DNA from: Lamellibrachia columna
Taxonomy: Eukaryota; Annelida; Polychaeta; Sabellida; Siboglinidae
Direction of reading: 5' to 3'
DNA length: 64,000 bases
NCBI GenBank assembly: GCA_963662155.1
Contig: OY759261.1
Span: 69,310,169 to 69,374,168, forward strand
Shown: positions 18,101 to 27,959 of the stretch, piece after piece
Layout: the number at the start of each line of letters is the position of its first letter
Numbering within the stretch: position 1 is the stretch's first letter
The notes under the pieces: generated by a model
Seen by the model: the letters and a program-made list of their open reading frames with translations, nothing else
The model's database searches: none
Told to the model about the DNA's origin: nothing
Translations under genes and position numbers: made by a program

Positions 18101-21100
18101 AAGATCAACAAAGTTTTGTGTTTTTTAATACAAAAGCACAAAGTGCGCACACTTGTGTAGCTGTATTGACACCAGATAGCCTGATAGTCCAATATTTTAT
18201 GACATTGTGTATACCAGATTAAAAAAAATTAATTAAAAAAAATCTGATTTAAATTTTAAAAACTGATTTCTTTTTTAAATCATGATTTTTTTCAACCCTG
18301 CCCTCTGTTAAATCGATTTGAATAGAACATGTTTAAAAGAGTTTATAAATATAAACATTTATATAAATGTCTATATACCAGATAAAAAAAAAATCCGATT
18401 TAAAAAAAATCATGATTCTTTTCAACCCTGCACAGATATGGCCACAGTTCTGGTTCTTTCAGTCTCACCAATATGGCCACTGTTCTGGTTCTTTCAATCT
18501 CACCAATATGGCCACATTTCTGGTTCTTTCAGTCTCACCGGTATAGCCACTACTCAAAGTCCAAGTTTGACTTTGACCGGGACATGAATAAACTGCGCCA
18601 CCAGCCTGAGTTCTGCCACACCCTCACTGTGTCTGGTCTACAGGAAGAGAAAACAGTCTATAAACTACACAGGTCAGACGCCACATCATGCTCAGCAGTA
18701 TTTTAAGTAGTAGAAATGTGTGAGATACCTGTAGGCTGAAATAATACTGTGAACAAGGTCAACTAATACTGTGTGTGAGATACCTGTAGACTGAAATAAT
18801 ACCGTGAACAAGGTCAACTAATACTGCTGTGTAGTGGACTGTAATGCAGCAGAACTACAGAGGAAATTGTCATCGAATATGATGTAATTTTGCATCAATT
18901 TGTATCTCTATGCGTGTCTAATAAAGTAATATAATATAAACTGTCTATGCTGGTTGGGGCCATTTTTTGCTATTCTTAATATAATATGCCATTCTGAAAC
19001 AAATTTTAAGAAACCTTCGCACAAGAGACATTCTAAATCACTAGCAATTATTTCATCGATTGCTTGTTAACAAATTGTTAGAAAAGTCTTTATGAGTGAA
19101 ATGCGTATGATTATTGTACAACACTGTTTTGTGAAGATTCTACGGCATAAAATTGCTACATCTGTTCGAAAGCCTCACTGTATGCGGCTTCTGAAGGGAG
19201 AACCGGATAGTGACTTATAATTTATTGATTGTGTTGGTGCTGACCCTGCAGGTACTTCTGTGAACTGGAACTGGATGAGACGAAGCGCGCCCTGGAGGAC
19301 AAGAAGTCTTACATTGTGAAGCTCTCCCCCCACGTTCCCACTGAGAAGTTGACTTTCCCCATTGGTAAGTCACTTAGGGATCACCTCAAAACATTGGTAA
19401 ATCACTTAGGGATCACCTCAAAACATATTATAAATCACTTAGGGTGTCATCTCAAAAATGATGTACGGAAATGCACAAAACCAATGTCATTTAACCTCAG
19501 ACACCCTCATGGTCCACTATATAAAACTTTGAATTACTTTGACCTGTTAGCAACTTCGTATTCACCAGGTGGCACAAAACTGGCTACATGCACTGGAAGT
19601 CGGCAACTTATGTATTGTGACTGGAAAATAAACAATGTTTTTGGGAAAGATACATTGATGTACAACTTTAAACAAAACAGCTGCTAACCCCCTCCATCTT
19701 TGAGACCCCCTCCATCTTTGAGACCCCCTCCATCTTGGTGTTTTGAGACCACTACTTAATGCTGCTTTCATAAAAATATGAAACATCACTTGCTCCATGA
19801 CATACCTTGCATTAATTGTCTACTTAAAGTTGCTGGGGCGGCTAATGTGTCAGTTGATTTTTTCCTTATATCATGCTCGGAAATATTGAACTGAACGTCG
19901 ACGTCACAAATAATCACCCGCCACTAACGTCGTATTTCATCATCCGTCCTTTAAAAAAACCAGTCCTTTGGGAAATCCCCCCAACTTCTTGGAAATGTAC
20001 ATTCGTTCACCATGAACATGGAACATAATCATTGTCTGGTTACTGTGATTCCAGAATGTATCTTAACTTATCTACTTCCAAATTTATCGTTACTACATCT
20101 TTTGTTATTCATGTTCAAATGATGATTATTTTGCAGGGATTGATCCTCCCGTGAAACTGAAGACGCGGTTTGACATGATTCGTTGGGACTACTTCACTAC
20201 AACACATATCTACATTGACAGTGACTTCAGCAACGTGCAGGATCTCACTGGTTCGTGACAACAATTTTAAAAGGCCCCTTTGTTATCTATGTCCTGGAAA
20301 AAGTCCTTGATTTTTTTTACTGCAAGAATTCCAGGACATGTAATGTGTATAAATATCATCATATCACTGCAACGACTAACAAATTGAACTCTGGAGTTTG
20401 ATGATTACATACATTTATTTATTTATTTTGAGGCATCATATGTTTTTCTACTGTTACTGTTACATGAAATTGAACATTAATTATTTTATCAGTTTTCACT
20501 ACAAGATGTATCATCTGTTTATGATTGATCTCATTGGATGGGCATATCACACGTGTCCTCGAAATTATAAATAATATCCTGGAAGTGTACTGGTATTATG
20601 TTTAATATAATGAAAGGGTAGGAACCCTGAAAGTTAATTTAGTACATTGACATGTTTCTATAACAACCCTCGCCTTACAGGAGTACATAAGAAGGACATT
20701 GATGAGATCATGATGGTTGCCATGGAGAAGATCAACAAGAAGTATAACACCCATAACACCCTGCACCAACTCATCAATGGCTATCGGCGTTTCGACCCAG
20801 TTCGGGGCATGGCCTACATCCTTGACCTTAACCTAAAGTCTCCTAGTGGCAAAAAGGTAAAAACTGTGATTGTCCGTGTGTAATGTCAACAGCACTGTGA
20901 CTCGTGACTTTGTTTAAAGGGAATGTACTGATGTTTGTTGGGAGTTTCGTAAAATTAAAATGTTGAAATTCTCGGAACGTTTCGATCTTAAAGTACATCT
21001 AAATTAACAATGTTATACATGTATGTATGTATGTGTATTGTTGTTGTATGTTTATTGTTGTTGTATGTATGTTGTATGTATGTTTATTGTTGTTGTATGT

Positions 21101-24100
21101 TTATACACGTATGTATGTTTATTGTTGTTGTATGTTTATTGTTGTTGTATTTTTTACTAGGGATGACTATTGGTGGTAGTTTTACTAGGTATGACTATCG
21201 GGGGTAGTTTTACTATGGATGACTATCGGGGGTAGTTTTACAATGGATGACTATCGGTGGTTGTTTTACTAGGGATGACTGTCAGTGGTAGTTTTACTAG
21301 GGATGACTATCGGGGGTAGTTTTTACTAGGGATGACTATCGGGGGTAGTTTTACTATGGATGACTATCGGGGGTAGTTTTACTAGGGATGACTATCGGGG
21401 GTAGTTTTACTGGGGATGACTATCGGGGGTAGTTTTACTATGGATGACTATCGGGGGTAGTTTTACTAGGGATGACTATCGGTGGTAGTTTTACTAGGGA
21501 TGACTATCGGTGGTAGTTTTACTAGGGATGACTATCGGGAGTAGTTTTACTATGGATGACTATCGGGGGTAGTTTTACTAGGGATGACTATCGGGGGTAG
21601 TTTTACTATTGCGATAGTTGTTTTACTACTGCTATAGTTTCAATGACTATCGTGATAATATCATAGAAGCTCAAGTTATTGGGCATACCTACTAATTTCA
21701 TTTGATGTGAGTGAAGCTAGCTACATAAATTCTTGCATCATAAGTCGGGCACACATTCTGACGAGAACACCAATGGATGTGATCTATAAAATAAACTTTG
21801 CAGCTTTATTCGTAACAATCTCGAAATCCTCGGCATCCGATTCATTAAACATCGAGCATGGTTTCACCTAGCGAGCAGTCAGGGCCGTAGTCCAAAACCA
21901 TAATTAACTGGCGGTGTCTTCCCTTGCACTAGGAAGGAGTTGACTCAAAATACCTTGAATCTGTGAGTGACTCTGATCTGATTGATGATTATTGAAAGTT
22001 ACCTAATGAGATTGAAAAACCTTGTTTATGAACAGTACTACCGTGACACAATACACAACCTGCTGATTTGTTCTGCCAACCATCGTTACTATTGTTAGTT
22101 CACTGTACTACCGGTGATGACTATCATTAGTTCACTGTACTACCAGTGATGACTATCATTAGTTCACTGAACTACCAGTGATGACTATCATTAGTTCACT
22201 GTACTACCAGTGATGACTATCATTAGTTCACTGTACTACCAGTGATGACTATCGTTAGTTCACTGTACTACCAGTGATGACTATCGTTAGTTCACTGTAC
22301 TACCGGTGATGACTATCATTAGTTCACTGTGCTACCGGTGATGACTGTCAATAGTTAAATTTACTATCAATAGCATTACATCGCCACATCAATTACATAC
22401 AATTTATTGAAGTGTGTTAACTGTTTAACTGCAGTCTCTATATGTGTTGTAAAACTAGCATATTTTAATTCATCATCAAATTGTCCAGTTAACTAACGAA
22501 AATTATACATTCCTATAAGGGATCCTCCATAAGTTCTCAAAGTCCAAAAAGATGTATAGCACTACTTATTGGTGAGTGGGGGTTTAGTCGTCACATGTTT
22601 TGTGGGACAATCCCTAATTGGTGATAGAGAGAAAATAATATTTTGGCATATTATTTACATTGTTTATTATTTTGTACACTGTAAACAGCTGTGTTTCACA
22701 AGTAAGCTTTACATGTCAGTAATAACATGTTAGAGTGGTATTTGGTTATTTGAAAAACATTTATTAATTTAATAGTACAGTAAAACCTGCCTTAGCAGAC
22801 ACCAGTTCATAATGTGTACCTGTTTATGACGGACAGTTTTGAAGGTGCCGAATTACTTGCTATTAGTTTGCACTGTCCGCTAACTGCCCATAGTGGCCAC
22901 CTAGCCAGTGTGGCAGTGGACAGGGAATTTGGACCCAACCATTCATAGTATCCCTGCTGCTTACAGACAGGTCAAAATGCATTGACAATCCCATTAATCA
23001 AAGTAACTGGGCCACCGTTGTTATGTATTAACTAGTAACTTAGCTACATATGTATTCTGTGTCATAACATCTGCATAATGTCATCAGGTAGCATAAAAAA
23101 TTTGCTCCAAATAAGGGGAGCCTCTTGCCTAAGCCACCAGCACTGCCAGCTGTGTAAACTTTCACCCCTTGGGACTTGGCTTCTCTTGGACATCAAATGC
23201 CGGTTCAGTTTGTTTTGACAGACTCTTAAAAAACTCTTTGAAGCCAAGCTCCAACCAAAGTGAATGAACAAGGAGAAATTTGTTAATGTCACTATCCGTC
23301 CTCCCATAGACAGTGGACCATGTACAATTCATTTCAGTCACTTGGCGGATTAACCATTTTTCGTAGAAATGGTGATTACATGGAATGGATCATGGCTGTA
23401 CACACCGCCTGGTTTCCATGCAGTGGAATGCTGTAACGCAGTATGATTAATGACATTTTCACCACCTAAGTATTAATGACAGCTCTAAGATATTGTTTTA
23501 TTAACCATAACCTTGTGCCGTTTCACAGCAGTACCAACTAGCGATCATAACAAATTATAATGGCAACACCTAGTGAGTGTCCACTTAATCAAATTCTCCA
23601 TAACAGACACCTGTCCAGAAAGGACATAATGCATAGTCCCGGCGGTGTCCGCTAAAACAGGTTTCACTGTATATAGAGGCTGACCTTTTTTGCCCTATTT
23701 TCGCCAAATTTTTACCAGACCCAGTGAAAAATAACTTAATAGTTTGCCTGGCAATTTCACTGAAGCTAATTAAAAATTTTTTTACAAACAAGTTAGCATG
23801 TCCTAGTTGATATTGGATAGGTTTGATTTTTCGTGAAATGAGTCTGAAACAAGACAGGCAAAAGAAATGAATTGAGAACGGACTTTTAAACTTGTGTTGT
23901 AGATTCACAAGCGAGTCCACCTGATGAGGCCGCTGAGCCAGGTGGAGATCGTCCCAATGCCGTACGTGACAGAGAGTTCCCGAGTCAACCTAATCCTGCC
24001 CGTGACACTGAGCGAACGTGATCTTGTCGTCAGTTTCCTTGACTCATACGCAAAGACGTGTCTCGACGCCGGGGACAACACCCACCTCTTTGTCGTCTTC

Positions 24101-24865
24101 GTGTACAACGTGACAACATATCACAGTGACACAGATGTCTTCTCGGTGCTCAAGTCGATGATTGCGTTCTACGAGACAAAGTATCAAAGCGGGGCGCACA
24201 TTGCATGGACGACGGTATACGCACGCAAGCCGAACCAATACACGGTGATGGACGCGATCGCCCGCAAGTTTGTTCCTGAATCTCTGTTCCTGTTATGCAC
24301 GGTCGGCATGGAGTTGTCGACAGAATTCCTTAATCGCGTACGTATGAATACGATCGCCGGTTGGCAGGTGTTCTTCCCGATCGCGTTCTGGCAGTACAAA
24401 CCGAATCTCATCTATGAGGAGAAGCCGTATCCGACAATGATCGAGATAAACAAAATGGTTGGCCACTTTGACAACACGCGCTATGAACATGCCAGCTTCT
24501 ACAACTCAGATTATCAGCATGCACGCCATCTGTTAGCATCTCCGGCAAGCAAACTCAACACCAGCGATGATTTATTCGACATGTTTCTTAAATTTCACCA
24601 AGTTCACGTTTTCCGTGCTGTCGAACCAGCATTGAAGATACGTTATCGCGAACGCACCTGTAATCCGATGCTTAACGAAGATGCTTACCAAAGATGCATT
24701 GTGGGACGTGCCGCAGGGTTGGCGAGTAAGTCACAGCTGGCGATGTTGATCTTCGAGCAACAGCAAAATGCGGATCAGGCACATGGGAATGGACCCAAGC
24801 AACAGAACGAGCCAAATAGTGAGCAGGTGAAGACAAATGTAAAGAAAAAGAAAAAGAAGAAGTAA
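11300..24865 (+). CDS. CHPF: Chondroitin polymerizing factor (chondroitin sulfate synthase family), complete
   Basis: Exons 11300-12148, 14124-14252, 18533-18672, 19252-19364, 20137-20250, 20681-20856 and 23903-24865 join in frame to 827 codons (human CHPF is about 775). The product is a type II Golgi protein: basic N-terminus, transmembrane anchor at residues about 34-53, a GT31-like N domain (YASTELQVR, LGLAVNRTL, YDWFYFMPDSTYV) and a chondroitin-synthase C domain (NGYRRFDPVRGM, PYVTESSRVNLILPV, FLNRVRM.TIAGWQVFFP, FYNSDYQHAR). CHPF partners CHSY1/3 to lengthen chondroitin chains. The N-domain DxD position reads PDS (234-236) and the C-domain one reads TVG near 640, so neither site looks catalytic; this separates it from CHSY1. 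The C-terminus is a Lys run. The start could also be the Met at 11363. Confidence 0.92.
12440..13310. repeat. Imperfect 61-80 bp minisatellite, about 12 copies
   Basis: The motif gtttgtttccacagctggtg recurs with starts near 12467, 12528, 12602, 12668, 12732, 12803, 12880, 12953, 13030, 13110, 13182 and 13248. Units end in a variable (TAG)n run. It sits in CHPF intron 1. Each copy holds a polypyrimidine-CACAG string that resembles a 3' splice site. Minus-strand open frames over it are repeat artefacts. Confidence 0.93.
13311..14123 (+). other. Rest of CHPF intron 1
   Basis: AT-rich; no gene, RNA or clear transposon seen. Confidence 0.4.
14124..14252 (+). CDS. CHPF: CHPF exon 2
   Basis: Acceptor gtttgcag at 14116-14123 and donor gtgtgt at 14253; 43 codons, phase 0 at both ends. 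It encodes NMMTDVINDQKWCRQNANST and GLCVLHATGKTCANTIG, matching the cysteine-bearing segment that ends the N domain. Confidence 0.88.
14943..15015 (+). repeat. Displaced 35-bp repeats of the CHPF exon 3 acceptor
   Basis: Two full copies of ttctttcagtctcaccaata plus tggccactg, 35 bp apart (AG at 14953-14954 and 14988-14989). They match the array and splice acceptor at 18459-18540, 3.5 kb downstream in the same intron. Confidence 0.85.
15060..16102 (+). other. CHPF intron 2, no gene
   Basis: AT-rich; short open frames show no conserved motif. Nothing else recognised. Confidence 0.4.
16107..16928. mobile_element. TTAA-flanked DNA transposon with about 105-bp terminal inverted repeats
   Basis: TTAA at 16103-16106 and 16929-16932 flanks 822 bp. 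The left end ggcgaaaccaaaggcatt reappears reverse-complemented at the right end as agtgaaaccaaaggcatt, and the similarity continues for about 105 bp (ctataaga, aaaactaaccatttgcaact, aagtggttaact). TTAA duplications are used by piggyBac and Kolobok elements. The TTAAAGTGAAACC terminus resembles the TTAAAGG-type ends of Kolobok/T2 MITEs more than the CCC ends of piggyBac. Inside, near 16438, MLYCAAFRCKHHSAK could be the start of a decayed THAP-like zinc finger, as in Kolobok transposases, but a stop follows and this is weak. A related single end is at 58809. Confidence 0.8.
17380..17605. mobile_element. Partial copy of the 17971-18300 hAT MITE
   Basis: Shares aatcattgatttat, atttatatgaatttaacaca, caaagttttgt and gatagcctgatagtc in order with the complete element; both termini are missing. 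Confidence 0.75.
17971..18300. mobile_element. hAT-type MITE with 8-bp target-site duplication
   Basis: 330 bp starting CAGGGTTG and ending CAACCCTG, flanked on both sides by CCCTCTGT (17963-17970 and 18301-18308). The 8-bp duplication and CAGGG terminus are those of the hAT superfamily. It has no coding capacity. A third right-end fragment lies at about 18368-18430. Confidence 0.9.
18445..18540 (+). repeat. 35-bp tandem repeats built on the CHPF exon 3 acceptor
   Basis: Three units whose splice-like AG positions are 18461-18462 (ag), 18496-18497 (mutated to aa) and 18531-18532 (the true acceptor). Each holds ggttctttcag plus the first bases of the exon (tctcacc.atatggccac). Confidence 0.9.
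18533..18672 (+). CDS. CHPF: CHPF exon 3
   Basis: Acceptor ctttcag ending 18532; donor gtcaga at 18673. It encodes SHRYSHYSKSKFDFDRDMNK and CHTLTVSGLQEEKTVYKLH. The choice of acceptor is not trivial because near-identical decoys lie 35 and 70 bp upstream; this one keeps phase 0 with exon 2 and gives HYSK, expected for the family. Confidence 0.85.
19252..19364 (+). CDS. CHPF: CHPF exon 4
   Basis: Acceptor ccctgcag ending 19251 and donor gtaagt at 19365. It encodes YFCELELDETKRALEDKKSY and VPTEKLTFPIG, the linker between the two domains. It begins with one base completing an Arg codon and ends one base into a Gly codon. Confidence 0.88.
19470..19755. mobile_element. Family C MITE copy (degenerate)
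   Basis: Shares aatgtcatttaacctcagac, gaaaataaacaatg, aaacaaaacagctgct and a ttttgaga right end with 32099-32426 and 43988-44402. An internal gagaccccctccatctt triplication is present near 19700-19735. Confidence 0.6.
20137..20250 (+). CDS. CHPF: CHPF exon 5
   Basis: Acceptor ttttgcag ending 20136 and donor gttcgt at 20251. It encodes IDPPVKLKTRFDMIRWDYFT then DSDFSNVQDLTG. RWDYFT is a family signature at the start of the C domain. Confidence 0.88.
20681..20856 (+). CDS. CHPF: CHPF exon 6
   Basis: Acceptor ccttacag ending 20680 and donor gtaaaa at 20857. It encodes VHKKDIDEIMMVAMEKINKK and NGYRRFDPVRGMAYILDLNL; NGYRRFDP.RGM is diagnostic for chondroitin synthase/CHPF. Confidence 0.92.
21160..21610. 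repeat. 28-29 bp minisatellite
   Basis: About 15 units of gggggtagttttactagggatgactatc-type sequence in CHPF intron 6, preceded by TGTATGT/TTGTTG simple repeat from about 21010. Confidence 0.95.
22090..22360. repeat. 32-bp minisatellite
   Basis: About eight units of gatgactatcattagttcac plus tgtactaccagt. It shares the GATGACTATC core with the 28-bp array 500 bp upstream. Confidence 0.93.
22778..23669. mobile_element. Pogo/Tigger-like (TA-flanked) DNA transposon remnant
   Basis: 892 bp with ends CAGTAAAACCTGCCTTAGCAG and, reverse-complemented, CAGTGAAACCTGTTTTAGCG, each followed by GACACC, flanked by TA (22776-22777 and 23670-23671). CAGT-starting inverted repeats with a TA duplication fit the pogo branch of Tc1/mariner. 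I see no transposase inside, so it is non-autonomous or decayed. Confidence 0.8.
23695..23880. repeat. Dispersed repeat related to 27560-27960
   Basis: Shares aaatttttaccaga, caaaaataa-like, atttcac and gtttgaaacaagacaa-type blocks with 27560-27960, which carries an extra 48-bp tandem expansion in its middle. Confidence 0.6.
23903..24865 (+). CDS. CHPF: CHPF last exon
   Basis: Acceptor ttgtag ending 23902; 320 codons and TAA. It begins IHKRVHLMRPLSQVEIVPMP and holds the whole C-terminal glycosyltransferase-like domain. LLCTVGMELSTEFLNR replaces the DVD-type metal site of CHSY1. It ends SQLAMLIFEQQQN followed by a hydrophilic tail and a lysine run. Confidence 0.93.
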   Translation: MHKRVHLMRPLSQVEIVPMPYVTESSRVNLILPVTLSERDLVVSFLDSYAKTCLDAGDNTHLFVVFVYNVTTYHSDTDVFSVLKSMIAFYETKYQSGAHIAWTTVYARKPNQYTVMDAIARKFVPESLFLLCTVGMELSTEFLNRVRMNTIAGWQVFFPIAFWQYKPNLIYEEKPYPTMIEINKMVGHFDNTRYEHASFYNSDYQHARHLLASPASKLNTSDDLFDMFLKFHQVHVFRAVEPALKIRYRERTCNPMLNEDAYQRCIVGRAAGLASKSQLAMLIFEQQQNADQAHGNGPKQQNEPNSEQVKTNVKKKKKKK

Positions 24866-26246
24866 ACTCAGTTTTAATTATGCAGTGAGATGGAGATTTC
24901 AACTTTGGCCCCATTCAAGATCAAAATATGCGAGTAATCATGTGAGATACTAAAACCTGTGTACTTGCTGTACATTGCAGATTAATTATGGCCAGTTATC
25001 GTTAATGAGCAATGTGTGAATTATGTATCTTATGCAGAAGCAGAAGAAGCAAATGCTGAATATGCCAATAACATGTTACAATGTTTCCGGTATATTAAAT
25101 GAATTAGACATCCAACCTGCATTCACACTATATGCCATGATTTACTTCAAAATTGTGCAGTGCATTTTGTAACTTTTCAGTTTATGAGTGAAAATGGTCT
25201 TTAAAAAGGCCTTAAAAATGCAAGATCTAATTTAAGACTTTTTAAGATTTTGCACCCTCCCCCCTCCACTGTGATTGCTCTACATACTGATATTTCATAA
25301 CTAATGTTTGCTGTGATCATGTTTCAAACAGATGTCCCAATTCTTGTACTGTGGCATTAGGGGTCGTTCTCAATTGTCAGCATTTACCTGTTCGTACAAA
25401 GTGTACTATTGGGAAAGATCAAGGCCGCATACTAAATTTTATAATGTCAATCGTTTGCGAAATATGACCACCTTTGCATCGTGCAGTGCTGCGCGGTGAA
25501 CTGTTATGGAACTACTATTTTTTACCGTTCACATTTTTACATCAATGTTTTTTCAATCTGGAAAATGTTCAAGATTTCAAAATACTGACTCGCGGAGGGT
25601 GGGGGGTCAGAGAGTAGTACACTTTGTATGAAAAGGTAAATGTTGACAATTGTGTACGGCCCCTTAATTCTGCAGAACTCTTGTTTCAACTGATCTCTCC
25701 ACAGTTATAACTGGAGTGCAGAAAATGTGAAACCACCACAGAACTTGTGCCTGTTTACATGTGGATACTATGTGCCAAAGGTGTTGCTATGTATTTAGTC
25801 ATTTGTAGTTTCTTATCTGCTATGCGTAAGTCTAAATGCCACATAACCAGACCAATTATGCACATAGCACTGTGCACAGCAGACCGGCTGCACTCTGCTT
25901 AAAGTTTTGATCTCTGGTGGTGTAGATAACACGTTGTAGTTTACCATTCTTATTGTCATGCATTTATGCATAATCGGTCTGCGTATACATCATACATATA
26001 CTTTATGTGCAATATTAGAACTTTCAGATCACTTGTATTTACAAATATGTTTACATAGATATTATTACAGTAACTGTATTGCATAAATGTAAGTGTGTTT
26101 GTCGGTTATCAGAGTAAAACAACATTTGGTGTTTTAAATATACATATATATACTGTTTTGCGCTTAGTCTTATTTTGAATGGTGTCATTGTGATAGATTT
26201 GTATTGGGAAATGTAGTATTGTGTATACATGAAAATGTACTTAGAG
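24866..26246 (+). other. CHPF 3' untranslated region (with MITE insertion)
   Basis: No coding sequence recognised. Contains a TTAA MITE at 25357-25667. Ends at an AATAAA signal. Confidence 0.45.
25357..25667. mobile_element. TTAA MITE family B, copy 1 (complete)
   Basis: 311 bp. The left end TTAGGGGTCGTTCTCAATTG and the reverse-complemented right end TTAAGGGGCCGTACACAATTG continue to match through CATTTACC and ACAAAGTGTACTA. Flanked by TTA(G) and TTAA. It shares internal sequence, in opposite orientation, with 29157-29847 and 32663-33112. Confidence 0.85.
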
Positions 26247-26252
26247 AATAAA
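26247..26252 (+). terminator. Poly(A) signal AATAAA, candidate for CHPF
   Basis: Canonical hexamer 1.4 kb after the stop codon, followed by TG-rich gtgtgatttgtttgc. It is plausible as the CHPF 3' end. Confidence 0.4.
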
Positions 26253-26483
26253 ATGTCATTTAGTGTGATTTGTTTGCTACTTGTCGTGCACACACGCATG
26301 CACAGACATGCTCGCACACACACCGACACACGCAGCAATTTGTTAAACTTTTGCTTATGGTCCCTCGCTTGAATTTAAAATTCCCATGCTGCCAACTGGT
26401 ATGACATTTTTTATAAACGGGACAAATCTACAGTCCCATCCCCAAAATCTAAGATCCCGATTTTGCCTTAAAAAAATTGCTAT

Positions 26484-26554
<71 letters not shown>

Positions 26555-26556
26555 CG
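26484..26556. repeat. (ACGC)18 microsatellite
   Basis: Uninterrupted ACGC tetranucleotide tract; open frames across it are artefacts. Confidence 0.97.
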
Positions 26557-26559
26557 ACT

Positions 26560-27559
26560 TACACACGTGTTTATGCATATGCCATGGGTAAACATCCACT
26601 TGGGAGTTGTAAACACTCTTCCATTGTGTTTACCAGCTTTGGGGTGGTGCAAACAGGTCAAGGTACTGTCTTCATGCAGTAGTTGTGCACTGTGCAGGCC
26701 AGAACCTTTCGGACAAGGGACTTCTCTTCTGTGTGGTGCTGTCCAAAATAATTTCTGTCCAAAATTCTTTCCCCTGGGTGCAAGGTTTGTATGGTCTGTT
26801 TCATGTATATTCTGGATCAACAGCATGGAACAGATGGTTAAGAAGTTTTTATAAAATTTATTGTAATTAATTCCAAGTGATCCGATTAAGATAAAATGTT
26901 GACTTGCTTCTTGGAGCTAAACACTGCTTTGCAGTTTAAAACATTTGAAACCAACAAACAGATGAACAAGACCTTCTTTTACGGGGTAACACACATTGCT
27001 AATGTGACAATTGAACATAATTGACATAACAGATTCAAAATTGAAACTAAAAATCTGATTGGATAAATGGAATATTTTAATTGACAACCATGTTTTCAGA
27101 CCACATTCATTTTACATAAACCAGTGTCAATTAACAACACCATAATATACGCATGTTATGGCTTTCTTCTTGTAAGTATACAGAAACATCGCTTCTCTAA
27201 AATATTTATCTTCACAAAAAATTATACACAACCTTGGCACTGCATTTAATCTGATTAGCATTATGGTATAAACTTGTTAGTAATACTTTTTAAGGTCAAG
27301 TCTACACACACAATCAGTACTTCATATCATATCAATCATATCAAGTCTACACACACAATCAGTCCTTCATATCATACAATATGTTATTGCTGCATTCACC
27401 AAAACAGTAATAACATCAACATTTCTATATCCCTGAAGAAATATGTACAGCCAATATGTACAGCCAATATAAAGAGTTCATACTTTTGGTAAAACCATCA
27501 ACAGAATTTACTTTGATCATTAGATTATGCAACTTGTGAAAGTTAGAATAGCCATATAA
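26560..27559. other. Intergenic, no gene recognised
   Basis: AT-rich; short direct repeats (catatcatatcaatcatatc near 27320) only. Confidence 0.4.
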
Positions 27560-27639
27560 AGCAAGGCAATTTTTGACAAATTTTTACCAGATCCGTTCAA
27601 AAATAATCTGATATTTTTTTCCAAAGATTTCACCAATAC

Positions 27640-27915
27640 TAAAATTTGTACAAATGAGCTAGTAGAAAGGTTAAATTTGTACAAATGAACTAGCATGTTG
27701 TAATGGATAATAGAAAGGTTAAATTTACACAAATGAGCTAGCATGTCGTAATGGATAGTAGAAAGGTTCAATTTGTACAAATGAGTTAGCATGTCGTAAT
27801 GGATAATAGAAAGGTTAAATTTGTACAAATGAGCTAGCATTTAGTAATGGATAGTAGAAAGGTTAAATTTGTACAAATGAGCTAGCATGTCATAATGTAT
27901 AATAGAAAGGTTACA
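27640..27915. repeat. 48-bp minisatellite, six copies
   Basis: gaaaggtt recurs at 27665, 27713, 27761, 27809, 27857 and 27905, exactly 48 bp apart. The unit is tagaaaggttaaatttgtac plus aaatgagctagcatgtcgta and so on. It lies inside a dispersed repeat also present, unexpanded, at 23695-23880. Confidence 0.95.
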
Positions 27916-27959
27916 TTTTTCGCGATAGAGTTTGAAACAAGACAACAATTAATTTAAAT

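Noticed and set aside
23062..23307. Pogo transposase fragment on the minus strand
   Set aside because: 81 codons with no DDE, helix-turn-helix or CENP-B-like motif; probably chance within the TA-flanked element.
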